Source: Chitinophaga sedimenti
Lineage (GTDB): Bacteria; Bacteroidota; Bacteroidia; Chitinophagales; Chitinophagaceae
NCBI RefSeq assembly: GCF_023156195.1
Contig: NZ_JAKUKA010000001.1
Location: 434,001 to 498,000, forward strand
Reading direction: 5' to 3'
DNA length: 64,000 nt
The first letter of the stretch is position 1. Each line of letters opens with the position of its first letter. Of this stretch, positions 36,973 through 45,490 are shown piece after piece. Below the pieces are notes generated by a model, which worked only from the letters and a program-made list of their open reading frames with translations, ran no database searches and was not told where the DNA came from. The position numbers and the translations under genes are program-made.

Positions 36973-37527
36973 TTAGTTGAATTTGTTCAGGTAATCCTGC
37001 AGGCCGCCTTTCATGCCGGAGCCTACTGCTTCAAACTTCCATTCGCCATTTTTTTTGTAGATCCGGCCGAATTCTACAGCGGTTTCGATGGAGAAGTCCT
37101 CTTCCAGCTCATATTTAAGCAGTTCTTCCCGGGTGTTTGAATCGAAGATGCGGATGAATGAATTTCTTACCTGTCCAAAATTCTGGTTGCGGGAGGCTGC
37201 GTCGTGAATGGTGATCACAATACATATTTCGCTGGCATTCGAGTCGATTTTGGACAGGTCTACGATGAGTTGCTCGTCGTCCCCTTCCGCGTCGCCAAAG
37301 AGGTTGTCACCTGTATGTACGATGGAATCGTTGGGAGAATGCAGGTTGTTGTAAAACACGAAGTGCCGTTCAGATAACAGTTTGCCATTCTCTCCTAAAA
37401 TAAAAGCGGAAGCGTCGAGGTCGAATGCGTTGCCGGTAGCAGAACTGTTTGCGTCCCAACCAAGTCCTACGGTAAACGCGGGGGCCTGCAGGCTTTGTCT
37501 TTGGCCTTTGATCAGATTAATTGACAT
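36973..37527 (-). CDS. terD: TerD family protein
   Basis: TerD proteins are calcium-binding beta-sandwich proteins of Ter modules. Signature residues are MSINLIKGQRQSL, VGLGWDANSS, FDLDASAFIL, VHTGDNLFGDAEGDDEQ and FSIETAVEFGRIYKKNGEWK. At 184 residues it is complete. The acidic clusters are the expected Ca2+ sites. It lies 13-14 nt from each neighbour, so it is firmly within the operon. Confidence 0.95.
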   Translation of the reverse strand: MSINLIKGQRQSLQAPAFTVGLGWDANSSATGNAFDLDASAFILGENGKLLSERHFVFYNNLHSPNDSIVHTGDNLFGDAEGDDEQLIVDLSKIDSNASEICIVITIHDAASRNQNFGQVRNSFIRIFDSNTREELLKYELEEDFSIETAVEFGRIYKKNGEWKFEAVGSGMKGGLQDYLNKFN

Positions 37528-37540
37528 GATTTTTCTGTTT

Positions 37541-38334
37541 TTAATAGTGAAATGTTTTGCTGATAGTTTTTATTTGATGGTAGTTGTTGCTGATCGCAAG
37601 ATCCAGCAGCTCGCTGCGTTTTCTCCGGCTGATGTTGGTTATTACTCCGGTAAATGCCGCCGTGTCCAGCAGCAGTATGTATTTCACGATGCGTGTATTG
37701 AACCGGAAGCTCCCGCTGTTCATGATGCGAATAATGTCGCGTGTTGTTTTTACGTCGAAGTAGTTATAGTAATTTTCTATACGGGGATGAATGGCAGGGT
37801 TTATGAGTTCTGCGAAATACAGAAAAAAAAATTGCCCGCTTACATCGTATTGCGACAGTATCTTTTTGACCGTGTACTCATGGCTGCCGGTGATTTTAAT
37901 ATCGTCCAGGAAAATGCAAAGTTTGCCGGAAATGAAGTGTCGGTCTAGGTAGTAGGTGTCGTTGGAAATTAACTGTACCCGCTGCGCATAGTCCATATTG
38001 CCATAGTCCTCTACATAGGTCTGCTGCCGGTATATTTTATTCTCTTTGCACGCCGGTCGTTGCTGCGCAAACAGGAACTTGTTCAGGTGCTTTTGAAGTA
38101 TGCGCAAAGAAAATTAGATGCGGTAGGAATAGCGTAATACGGGCTGGGGAGCAGCACTATATCCTGGTGCGAGAGGATAAGGTCTGCATGCTTTTCGATA
38201 AATCCATCAAATAATTCCTTTGCAAACTTCTCCGCATAACACGTCTGCCCGAATTTAAAGCGGCTGTATTCCAGCGCGGAAAATGGAGCATTGTATGCGT
38301 TATCGATTTTGTGAAGACTATATTTTAGGTGCAT
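37541..38334 (-). CDS. Ter-associated phosphoribosyltransferase-like protein, frameshifted
   Basis: The PRPP-binding loop LCIFLDDIKITGSHE is diagnostic of type I PRTases. The N-terminal part (MHLKYSLHKIDNAYNAPFSA to NFLCAYFKK) joins it after an A4-to-A5 correction near 38095. PRTases of this type occur in Ter loci described as making a nucleoside-like metabolite. Here the only companion of that pathway is the adjacent HAD phosphatase. The substrate is unknown; the reconstructed length is about 264 residues. Confidence 0.78.
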
Positions 38335-38340
38335 ATTTCT

Positions 38341-39009
38341 TTATATTAACATAGCCTTAAATCCATAATTGATGGCGCCCCGGTAATCTGCCGCAGGATT
38401 GTCACCTATATGGAGAATAGCTGATTTGCTCAACGGGCGGATGGCGGCAGCATGCCGGAATACAAGATGGAATGCGGCAAAATCCGGTTTGGCGAAGCCG
38501 GTTTCGTCGGAATACAGCTGAAAGGAAAAGAAAGTGGACAATTCGTGGTGCTCGAGCAGTTGCCTCAGCACTGCACCGCTGATAAAAGCTGTATTACTCA
38601 GGATGCTGATCGTTTTTCCCTGGTTTTTTATTGCCTTGAAAAAGCGGTGAATGTCGCTATCTATGAGTACGGGTTTGTATTTCATGAACAGTTCATCCGC
38701 TTCCGCCTGAAACTCGTTTAGCTTTTGCTGTGTGAGCTCTGCAACGTTGATGCCCAGGTCGTGCAACGCCAGACAATACAACTGATTTGCGTAAACATGA
38801 CGCCCGGTGATTTCGCTGGTTTTATTGGCAAACAGGTCATGTTGCCGTATTACCTGCGCTACTTTTTCAACAGGTTCCCGGATCGCAAAGAAAGATTTGA
38901 ACAATGCATCTCTTTTAGGCTTGAACAAGGGGTTGGAGCGGATCAGGGTCAGCCACATATCAAACGAAAAATGGCAGACGGTGTCGTCTATTTCGAACCC
39001 GCTCCCCAT
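38341..39009 (-). CDS. HAD-superfamily hydrolase of the Ter operon
   Basis: HAD motifs are present: CHFSFDMWLTLIRS (nucleophile Asp), ISILSNTAF (motif II), GFAKPDF (Lys) and LHIGDNPAADYRGAINYG (motif IV). It is likely a phosphatase acting on a phosphorylated product of the PRTase. The start is uncertain between ATG 39009 and in-frame ATGs up to 39039. 39009 is preferred because it limits the overlap with the upstream terD-like gene to 22 nt. Confidence 0.87.
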   Translation of the reverse strand: MGSGFEIDDTVCHFSFDMWLTLIRSNPLFKPKRDALFKSFFAIREPVEKVAQVIRQHDLFANKTSEITGRHVYANQLYCLALHDLGINVAELTQQKLNEFQAEADELFMKYKPVLIDSDIHRFFKAIKNQGKTISILSNTAFISGAVLRQLLEHHELSTFFSFQLYSDETGFAKPDFAAFHLVFRHAAAIRPLSKSAILHIGDNPAADYRGAINYGFKAMLI

Positions 39010-39644
39010 GTAAACCCCCATTTGTAGGCTTTGTCGCATTCGGCGTGGCTGCGGTGGAAGGACACCAGTTTTCTCACATCGATAGTGTTGCCGGAGAAGC
39101 GTATTTCGGCAATGGCGCAGAAATTATAGATACTGGACTGTTTGCCCATTTGTACTTCAATTTCGGCGCTGCCGGGCACGCTAACGGTCACCGTTGCGTT
39201 AGATTCGTGCCAGTTGGCAGCACCTTGATAGATAAAGCAATAAACAACGATGCGTTTCAACTCCTGCAAGCCTTTTGGATTTACGATAATATTTTCGCCC
39301 GACCCGGCGGCTGCGCCCCGGTCGTCGCCCGTGTGCCATATCCATGGCGTACCGGTATAGCGGCCTTGTTTGGTGTGTCGGTCCCTGGCGCCTCCGCGGC
39401 CCTGGGCAAATTGCAGTCCGTCGATTACATTCTTTTCTCCATTATTCAGTTCGTAAAAACAGCCGAGGTCAAGGTCAATGTCGCTTCCTCCGAAAATAGT
39501 GCCGAATAGTCCTTTCTTAGTGCCCTTCGACCAGTTCAGGTTAATGTTGATTTCCTGCGTGATGCTATCGGTTTTTTTGGAGAGATCGATAACGTGGGAG
39601 TCGCCTGTTTTTTCCAGGGTGACTTTTTGTAAGTTGATTGCCAT
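38988..39644 (-). CDS. TerD-superfamily protein, first gene of the Ter operon
   Basis: From ATG 39644 (MAINLQKVTLEKTGD) this 218-residue protein carries the TerD fold: INLNWSKGTK, DIDLDLGCFYELNNGEK, HTGDDRGAAAGSGENIIV and CAIAEIRFSGNTIDVRKLVS. The acidic sites are Ca2+-binding in the family. A frame extending to 39710 is likely untranslated, because the -7 box of the operon lies at 39708-39715. The C-terminus overlaps the HAD gene. Confidence 0.9.
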   Translation of the reverse strand: MAINLQKVTLEKTGDSHVIDLSKKTDSITQEININLNWSKGTKKGLFGTIFGGSDIDLDLGCFYELNNGEKNVIDGLQFAQGRGGARDRHTKQGRYTGTPWIWHTGDDRGAAAGSGENIIVNPKGLQELKRIVVYCFIYQGAANWHESNATVTVSVPGSAEIEVQMGKQSSIYNFCAIAEIRFSGNTIDVRKLVSFHRSHAECDKAYKWGFTWGAGSK

Positions 39645-39707
39645 ACTTATTTTTGGGTTTAAGGTTCTTTGCTTTATCGCCGTATAGGTTGAGGTGATAT
39701 TGCGATT

Positions 39708-39753
39708 CAAAAATAGCGCTGCGGTTTGGTGCTATTTTACGGGAATCCGTAAA
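39708..39753 (-). promoter_or_regulatory. Ter operon promoter: perfect inverted repeat plus TAnnTTTG
   Basis: The inverted repeat TTTACGG-GAAT-CCGTAAA (39736-39753) has perfect 7-bp arms. On the minus strand its proximal edge is exactly 19 nt from TATTTTTG (39715-39708), a perfect -7 box, and it occupies the -33 position. The 5' leader would be about 60 nt. The same arrangement occurs at 22662-22706. Confidence 0.65.
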
Positions 39754-39893
39754 CGCCGGGCTTTTTATACCTGCATAACTATTATGAAAAATATCAAACT
39801 AATTTCCCTATCTTATTCCCTCAGTTAACTCAATTCCAAACCCCGTTACAATTCCCACCCACGTCAGTGAATTGTAGCACCTTAAACTCCGTT

Positions 39894-41432
39894 ATGAAAA
39901 ACACTTTATTCATCGCCATCCTGTCGCTGATGGCCATTTCCTGTAAAAAGGAAACAAAGGAAAAATTAAAACTGGATGATGTAAACCTTGCCGCCGCCCC
40001 ACCGTTCGGCACCCTGATCGATGGCGCCACGTACCGCATCCGCGGCGTCACCTCATCCGCACCCGCCGGTCCGGTGGTCGAAGTCACCGGTAACTCTACG
40101 GCAGAGAACCAGAAGATCCAGCAATGGTGGTGGTTTCCGAACAACGGCCAAAGATGGCGCCTGGTAAAGATCGACGCCACGTATTACAAACTGATCAACG
40201 TGACCAGCAACAAATGCACGGAATCGCCTTCGGCCGTGTCGGGGGATATTCTGCAACAGGCAACAGACGATGGCAGCGATGACCAGGCCTGGGCGATCAC
40301 GTATTCGGGCAGTAACAACGTGTTTTCGCTCACCAACAAAGCCACGGGCATGAAGATGGCCCTGGACCCGCAAAGTACCACGCCGGGTGCTAAAATACGG
40401 CAGAAAGACACCGTTACCGGCAACCAGCATCTCTTCAACTTCCACAACCTCAATTTCCAGAATCCGCTGATCAATGCGAGCAGACCGGATCCCTTTGTGG
40501 CGCAGAAGGATGGTTACTACTATTTTATGTACACCAGGGGGAACAACATCGGCCTGCGGAAAACGACTTCTATGTCTTTGTTAGCCAACGCGCCGGAGTC
40601 GGTGATCTGGACGCCGCCTGCGGGTACGGCGTATTCGTCCAACATCTGGGCGCCGGAGCTGCACTTCCTGGCCGGTAAATGGTACATCTACTTTGCGGCC
40701 AACGATGGTACCGGCGATTCACACCGCATGTTCGTACTGGAAAATCCCAATGCCGATCCGATGACCGGCACGTGGACGTTCAAAGGCAAGATCTTCGACT
40801 CCAGCGATCAGTGGGCGATCGACGGATCGATACTCACCGTCGGCAGCAACATGTATTTCATCTGGTCGGGATGGGAGAGTACCGCCAGCAGGTACAAACA
40901 GTACATTTACCTGGCTACCATGTCCGATCCATGGACGATCAGCGGCCCGAGGGTGAAGATTTCTTCTCCCACTAACACCTGGGAAAAGCACGAACCGAAC
41001 TCGATCGGCGCGGGTGTGAACGAAGGACCGATCATGTTACAGAAAGATGCGAGCAGCCCGGTGTTCATCATCTATTCGGCCAGCCGGTATACGAGTGATA
41101 ACTACTGCCTGGCGCAAATTCAACTGAAAGCCGGCGGCGATCCTACCGTGCCGGCAGATTGGATCAACAAGAAACAAGTGTTTGTCAGGAATGACAGCAA
41201 CGGGGTATATGGCCCCGGGCACAACGGCTTCTTTACCAGTTCGTACACAGATCCCAATGGGGTCGTGAAAAATGAAAACTGGTTTATCTATCATGCGCGC
41301 AGCGTGGCGGCAACGACCAATGGTCAGCGTGCGCCGAGGATGCAGAAGCTCACCTGGAACACCGACGGCTCGCCCAATTTTGGCGTGGCTTCGGCAACCG
41401 GTGTGGATATGCCGATTCCTATAGGAGAATAA
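39894..41432 (+). CDS. GH43-like glycoside hydrolase with ricin-type carbohydrate-binding domain, lipoprotein
   Basis: The SPII signal MKNTLFIAILSLMAISCKK is followed by a ricin-B/CBM13-like domain (about 45-190; QQWWWFPNNGQRWRLV and the QAWAIT repeats). A five-bladed beta-propeller resembling GH43 follows. Candidate catalytic residues are the Asp in INASRPDPFVAQKDG, the Asp in WAIDGSIL and the Glu in VNEGPIMLQ. It probably cleaves arabinan or other hemicellulose side chains at the cell surface. I placed the start at ATG 39894. The frame is intact and the gene has its own terminator-like hairpin. Confidence 0.87.
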   Translation: MKNTLFIAILSLMAISCKKETKEKLKLDDVNLAAAPPFGTLIDGATYRIRGVTSSAPAGPVVEVTGNSTAENQKIQQWWWFPNNGQRWRLVKIDATYYKLINVTSNKCTESPSAVSGDILQQATDDGSDDQAWAITYSGSNNVFSLTNKATGMKMALDPQSTTPGAKIRQKDTVTGNQHLFNFHNLNFQNPLINASRPDPFVAQKDGYYYFMYTRGNNIGLRKTTSMSLLANAPESVIWTPPAGTAYSSNIWAPELHFLAGKWYIYFAANDGTGDSHRMFVLENPNADPMTGTWTFKGKIFDSSDQWAIDGSILTVGSNMYFIWSGWESTASRYKQYIYLATMSDPWTISGPRVKISSPTNTWEKHEPNSIGAGVNEGPIMLQKDASSPVFIIYSASRYTSDNYCLAQIQLKAGGDPTVPADWINKKQVFVRNDSNGVYGPGHNGFFTSSYTDPNGVVKNENWFIYHARSVAATTNGQRAPRMQKLTWNTDGSPNFGVASATGVDMPIPIGE

Positions 41433-41439
41433 CGATAGT

Positions 41440-41467
41440 AACGGGGAGTCGTGGCTCCCCGTTATTT
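41440..41467 (+). terminator. terminator of the GH43-like gene
   Basis: AACGGGGAG/CTCCCCGTT is a perfect 9-bp stem with loop TCGTGG. A weak ATTTAAT tail follows. Confidence 0.6.
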
Positions 41468-41500
41468 AATCTAATCAAATACCTTAACTCCCCTTGGTAC

Positions 41501-41620
41501 ATGCGAATGGAAATAGCTTCAAGCCAGACAGCATCATTTGAATCAGAGGATTTAAATGGAGACGGCATGATTACGGAAAATGAGATCAGCAGGTGGAAGC
41601 TGATAGCGGTGGGTAAATAG
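41501..41620 (+). pseudogene. 39-codon frame with EF-hand-like loop, likely gene remnant
   Basis: The frame ends with EDLNGDGMITENEISRWK, a good calcium-loop pattern, close to the C-terminus of the lipoprotein at 20808 (MDLNSDGITRPDELL). No signal peptide or body of a gene precedes it, so it looks like the surviving 3' end of a related gene. The rest of 41433-41745 shows nothing else. Confidence 0.35.
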
Positions 41621-41745
41621 TCGCAGGCGCTCCGACGGCCTCATTAAAAGCATCCATGTAACACTTCATCGTGGCCAGGCGACATTCCAGTTGCGTTATC
41701 ACAATATAACTCCACCAGGATATGTTACTGTTTAAATTCATAAGC

Positions 41746-42036
41746 ATGGCTGTATACTATATTATCAGTTACAATATCCACAACATGGAGATGTGGCAGC
41801 AATACCCGCCGCTCGCGGTACCGCTTATTAATGAACACGGTGGCGAAGTACTGGCCGCCGATTTGTCGGCCACACCCATTGAAGGCACGCCGAAACAGAT
41901 GAACGCCATCGTGAAATTTCCTTCCGCCGAAGCCGCCCTGGCCTGTTATAACGACCCGCGGTATAAAGAAGTCATGAAGTTAAGAATAGACGCTTCCGAC
42001 AATCGCCTGCTGGTGTTGGCGAAAGGCGTTTCCTAA
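41746..42036 (+). CDS. DUF1330 family protein
   Basis: This small dimeric alpha/beta-barrel-fold protein of unknown function has 96 residues from ATG 41746 (MAVYYIISYNIHN). The pattern ADLSATPIEGTPKQMNAIVKF, then AALACYNDPRYKEVMKLR, is characteristic of DUF1330. An in-frame upstream start (41722) would add eight residues without support. Confidence 0.8.
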   Translation: MAVYYIISYNIHNMEMWQQYPPLAVPLINEHGGEVLAADLSATPIEGTPKQMNAIVKFPSAEAALACYNDPRYKEVMKLRIDASDNRLLVLAKGVS

Positions 42037-42150
42037 AAATGTTGTTTGTCTATGGTAAAAGCCGGATCCGCTCATGTGGTGGGTCCCATTTGTTGTTTAT
42101 GGAAAAACAGGCGTGCCGCATCTTGTTCCTGTTCATCAAAAAATACTGCC

Positions 42151-43173
42151 ATGGAACAAGTAAAATATTCAAAGAAGCTCCTGGTTTCCCTGCTTACAGG
42201 CTTAATGGGCGCCGCTACCATTCATCGCGTACTGGCCCGTCACGCCCAGGGATTACTGCCTGCCGCCGCGATAATCGGTATTGCGCTCTTGTTCCTCGTG
42301 GGCTGTTTGGTCTGCTCTCGTCGTACACGCCTCTCCGTGTTTCACGGGCTGCTCCTGTACTTGCTCGCCTTCGATTTCTCTTTATTTGGATGGCAGAAGA
42401 TCTTTCACCTGCAAATGGTAGTACCGCTCGGCGAACTGGACCGCCCTTTTAACAGCCTCGATAGTGAAACGCTCACCTGGGCTTATTTCAGAAGATCTTA
42501 TCCCTTTACGGTGGCCATAGCGCTTTCGCAGATGGCCAGCGCGTGGATGCTGTTGTTCGTCCGCACAAGGCTGCTCGGCCTTGTGATTATGGTGCCGGTG
42601 CTGCTCAATATCATGCTCATCGATACGTTTTACCACCTGCACCCCGCTGTGCTGGTGCATGCGATCCTCCTTTTTATCTGCGTGATTTACTTGCTGCTGC
42701 AGTCGTACGATCAGCTGGTGCAATTCTTCTTTAAAACGGTGCACGTGGTGGCCGGTCAGTCTAAAGTGGCGATGCTTGTGGTGGTATTGCTGCCTTTGTT
42801 GCTGCTGGCCAGTTACCGCTTCCCGGACAGGCATCCGCAGTTCTCCGGTAAGTACCGCGTGCACGATCTCATCATCAATGATATGCCCACAGCTGCCCGA
42901 AGTGTAAAAGATAGTGTGCTCACCACGCTGTACATGGATTTACAGGACGATCTGGTGCTGGTGTTTAACCACCATGATAGCCGTTACATCGGTACTTATT
43001 ATTTTGATGAAAAGACGGATAGTCTTTCTGTAAAATGGCGCTATCCCGCGGGATTCAACGCGCCTTTCGCCGGGAAATTCGTGGCGGGGGAGCAGCCGGG
43101 GAGTTATACTTTTTCGGGTGTGTTGAAAGGGGACCGTATTGCGATGCAGCTAGAGAGGGTGCCGGAACCTTAG
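42151..43173 (+). CDS. multi-pass membrane protein, DoxX-like
   Basis: From ATG 42151 (MEQVKYSKKLLVSLLTGL) about seven hydrophobic helices are followed by a C-terminal soluble domain of about 95 residues (FSGKYRVHDLIIND, YIGTYYFDEKTDSLSV). The FSLFGWQKIFHLQMVVPLG segment resembles DoxX-type proteins. The function is unknown. A 105-nt in-frame extension upstream lacks any membrane or signal feature and was left out. Confidence 0.7.
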   Translation: MEQVKYSKKLLVSLLTGLMGAATIHRVLARHAQGLLPAAAIIGIALLFLVGCLVCSRRTRLSVFHGLLLYLLAFDFSLFGWQKIFHLQMVVPLGELDRPFNSLDSETLTWAYFRRSYPFTVAIALSQMASAWMLLFVRTRLLGLVIMVPVLLNIMLIDTFYHLHPAVLVHAILLFICVIYLLLQSYDQLVQFFFKTVHVVAGQSKVAMLVVVLLPLLLLASYRFPDRHPQFSGKYRVHDLIINDMPTAARSVKDSVLTTLYMDLQDDLVLVFNHHDSRYIGTYYFDEKTDSLSVKWRYPAGFNAPFAGKFVAGEQPGSYTFSGVLKGDRIAMQLERVPEP

Positions 43174-43204
43174 ATGTTTCATCAATATGATGTACCTTAT
43201 GGGC

Positions 43205-43759
43205 ATGAAGAAGGAAGATATTTTTGATTGGCTGACGACTGCTTTCTCGGAACCACTACATAGTCTCACCGAGTCTTTTTATTATGATAAAAGAGATCGT
43301 GAGTTCTACAGTTTGCATTTTGCTGATTATTTACTGATAAACGAAGACCTGACCATTAACGAATCGGTAGAGTCATCGTACAATGATAGTCTCGCCAGGG
43401 TAATCGTGGATAGGATTGTCCGGCAGGAAAAAGGAGATAGCGATATTATACCGGTGCCCCGTTTGGAAGTGGCAGAACGGAAAAGAATCATGGAGGCATT
43501 TTCCCAAAGGATAAATGATGAGCGCCTGTTGTCGATCGTACAACAGCGGATAAAAAACCAGGATGGCTCCCAACGGTTCGATTTCTATTTCGGCGACGAA
43601 GCATGGGAGGACCTGAAGCAGCAATGGATCGATTTGAAATATGTTTCCATTGCTGGCCCCATCGGTGATTTCCTCAACGCCCATGGCATCGACCTCGATC
43701 AATGTACAATTATGGATGCTGGCGGAGATTTTTCTATAACGGTATCATTGGAAGATTAG
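43205..43759 (+). CDS. hypothetical protein (UPF0158-like)
   Basis: This acidic cytosolic protein of 184 residues starts MKKEDIFDWLTTAFSEP. Segments such as RLEVAERKRIMEAFSQRIND and FYFGDEAWEDLKQQWID recall UPF0158-type proteins, but the match is by eye only. The stop lies 2 nt from the convergent proline dehydrogenase gene. Confidence 0.6.
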   Translation: MKKEDIFDWLTTAFSEPLHSLTESFYYDKRDREFYSLHFADYLLINEDLTINESVESSYNDSLARVIVDRIVRQEKGDSDIIPVPRLEVAERKRIMEAFSQRINDERLLSIVQQRIKNQDGSQRFDFYFGDEAWEDLKQQWIDLKYVSIAGPIGDFLNAHGIDLDQCTIMDAGGDFSITVSLED

Positions 43760-43761
43760 GC

Positions 43762-44703
43762 TCACCCGCCAACAATATCATTCATCGCCACCAGCAAATT
43801 CAACGGATGCTCCGCAATCCGGTTACACACATACAAATACCACTCCTTCCCATACACGAAATACACTTTCGCAGGATGCCCTTCGTCCCGCAATTGCGCC
43901 AGCTGCCCGCCCTGTATGCCATACAGGCTCTCGAACTCATAACGGCTTTTATCTGCCTGATGCTGTCGCACCAGCTGCTTCGCCTGCTGCTGTATATAAT
44001 CGTGATGCGTGGCAATGGCGCACAAATGCTGCTCGCGCAGCAGCGTATCAACATACCCCAGGTATACTTCGTCCAACGCACTGCCCCGCGGCATAGACAA
44101 TCCCGGCGCCGTTTCAAAAGCTCCCTTCACCATGCGGATGCGGCCCGGACTTTTGAGAACCTCCTTAAAATCGTCTGCCGTGCGGTACAGGTAGGCCTGC
44201 AACGTGATGGATACGTTAGAGAATGTTTTAGCGGCCTCCTGGTACACATGTAATATGTCGTCCGTTTTATCCGTGCCCTCAGCACTGATAATCACTTCAA
44301 TGTTATATTTCGCGGCCCGCGCACAGATCGCATGTAGGTTCTCCTGGCAAAAGCCGCGCGATAACGCCAGGCCGATGTGCGACAGGTCGAGCGATACGGT
44401 GCAGCGTAGCAGGTTGTCATGAATGCTGTCTACAATGCACAGGAATTCTGCCGTAGCTGCCTGTACTTCCGCGACTGTAGCAGTGTTTTCGCCCATGAAC
44501 TCGATGGAGCATTTGAACCCCTGGCTGTTTTGAACGATGGCCTTATCTATGTTCTCTGCCAGTGTTTCGCCACCAATATAGCGGTCGGCGGCTTTCTTCA
44601 GGGTATAAAAAAGCGGTTTGTTGAAAAGGATGTATTGTTTGGCTTCCTCGTTTAATGCCGCTTTGCGGAGCGCTGCGGCGGTGATGGTGAGTAGATGTTC
44701 CAT
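43762..44703 (-). CDS. proline dehydrogenase family protein
   Basis: This FAD-dependent enzyme oxidises proline to pyrroline-5-carboxylate. The 313-residue TIM barrel carries VSLDLSHIGLALS, EVIISAEGTDKTDDIL, ITLQAYLYRT, RMVKGAFE and IATHHDYI. The C-terminal motif ESLYGIQGGQLAQL, then VYFVYGKEWYLYVCNRIAEHP, is equivalent to the conserved substrate-contacting YLxRRxxE region, with tyrosines and NRxAEHP. It is monofunctional, without the aldehyde dehydrogenase domain. Confidence 0.87.
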   Translation of the reverse strand: MEHLLTITAAALRKAALNEEAKQYILFNKPLFYTLKKAADRYIGGETLAENIDKAIVQNSQGFKCSIEFMGENTATVAEVQAATAEFLCIVDSIHDNLLRCTVSLDLSHIGLALSRGFCQENLHAICARAAKYNIEVIISAEGTDKTDDILHVYQEAAKTFSNVSITLQAYLYRTADDFKEVLKSPGRIRMVKGAFETAPGLSMPRGSALDEVYLGYVDTLLREQHLCAIATHHDYIQQQAKQLVRQHQADKSRYEFESLYGIQGGQLAQLRDEGHPAKVYFVYGKEWYLYVCNRIAEHPLNLLVAMNDIVGG

Positions 44704-44872
44704 GCTGTAAAGGTAGGGAGCGGGCAGGGGCGGAGTGGTACGGGAGGCGGATTATTTTATATTGGGGAACCCATCATGCCGGCCATTTGATGAAGTTTTT
44801 CCATAACCCATTGCTCCCGCCCGCTTTTAATTCTCCCCATCTTCGCTACTTTCGTTCAACCAACCGCAGTGA

Positions 44873-45430
44873 ATGGCTAATCTAATCGACTACAGCGACC
44901 AGGAACTACTCCTACTCATCCGGCAGCACAACAGGGCTGCCTTCGAGGAGCTGTACCGTCGATACGCAGAAAGTCTCTACAATTTTGCCTTCAATGTTCT
45001 TAAAAATGAGGATGAATGCGCCGATGCCATCCAGGAAATCTTCGTGTGGTGCTGGACGAACCGCGAACGCCTGGAAATGTCCGAACCGGGGCCTTACCTG
45101 CGCATGGCGGTCAAATACCGGCTTACCCGCTACATTCAGAACAGCCGCCGCCGCGCCGAAATCCTGGCGCAACGTGTACCCGATGGGGAATTTACAGACG
45201 ACAGCACGGAGGTAAAGCAACTCCGGGAAGCCATTAGCGCCGTCATTGCCAACCTGCCCGAAAAGGCAGCCCGTATCTTTAATTTAAGCCGTAACGAATA
45301 CCTTACCAACCGCGAAATTGCCCTTAAACTGGGCATCAGCGAAAAAACAGTAGAGAACCAGATGACCATCGTACTACGGAAACTACGCATGGCCCTGGGC
45401 AAAATGCATTTCTGGTCTACCCTCCTCTAA
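44873..45430 (+). CDS. ECF RNA polymerase sigma factor (FecI-like)
   Basis: Region 2 (FEELYRRYAESLYNFAFNVL, DAIQEIFVWCWTNRE) and region 4 (NLPEKAARIFNLSRNEYLTN, then LKLGISEKTVENQM) are intact in 185 residues. It precedes a FecR anti-sigma gene and a SusC/SusD pair, the standard trans-envelope signalling layout for sugar-uptake loci. It is cytosolic and likely activates the downstream locus when its anti-sigma factor is relieved. Confidence 0.93.
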   Translation: MANLIDYSDQELLLLIRQHNRAAFEELYRRYAESLYNFAFNVLKNEDECADAIQEIFVWCWTNRERLEMSEPGPYLRMAVKYRLTRYIQNSRRRAEILAQRVPDGEFTDDSTEVKQLREAISAVIANLPEKAARIFNLSRNEYLTNREIALKLGISEKTVENQMTIVLRKLRMALGKMHFWSTLL

Positions 45431-45490
45431 AAAAATATTTTTTCCTGCTTTGGGGGTAGGGCCTTTTCATGTCCCTTATAATGTAAATAG

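Noticed and set aside
31646-39753. Ter locus as a mobile tellurite-resistance island
   Set aside because: No integrase, transposase, att repeat or composition shift was seen around the operon; it looks like a resident chromosomal locus.
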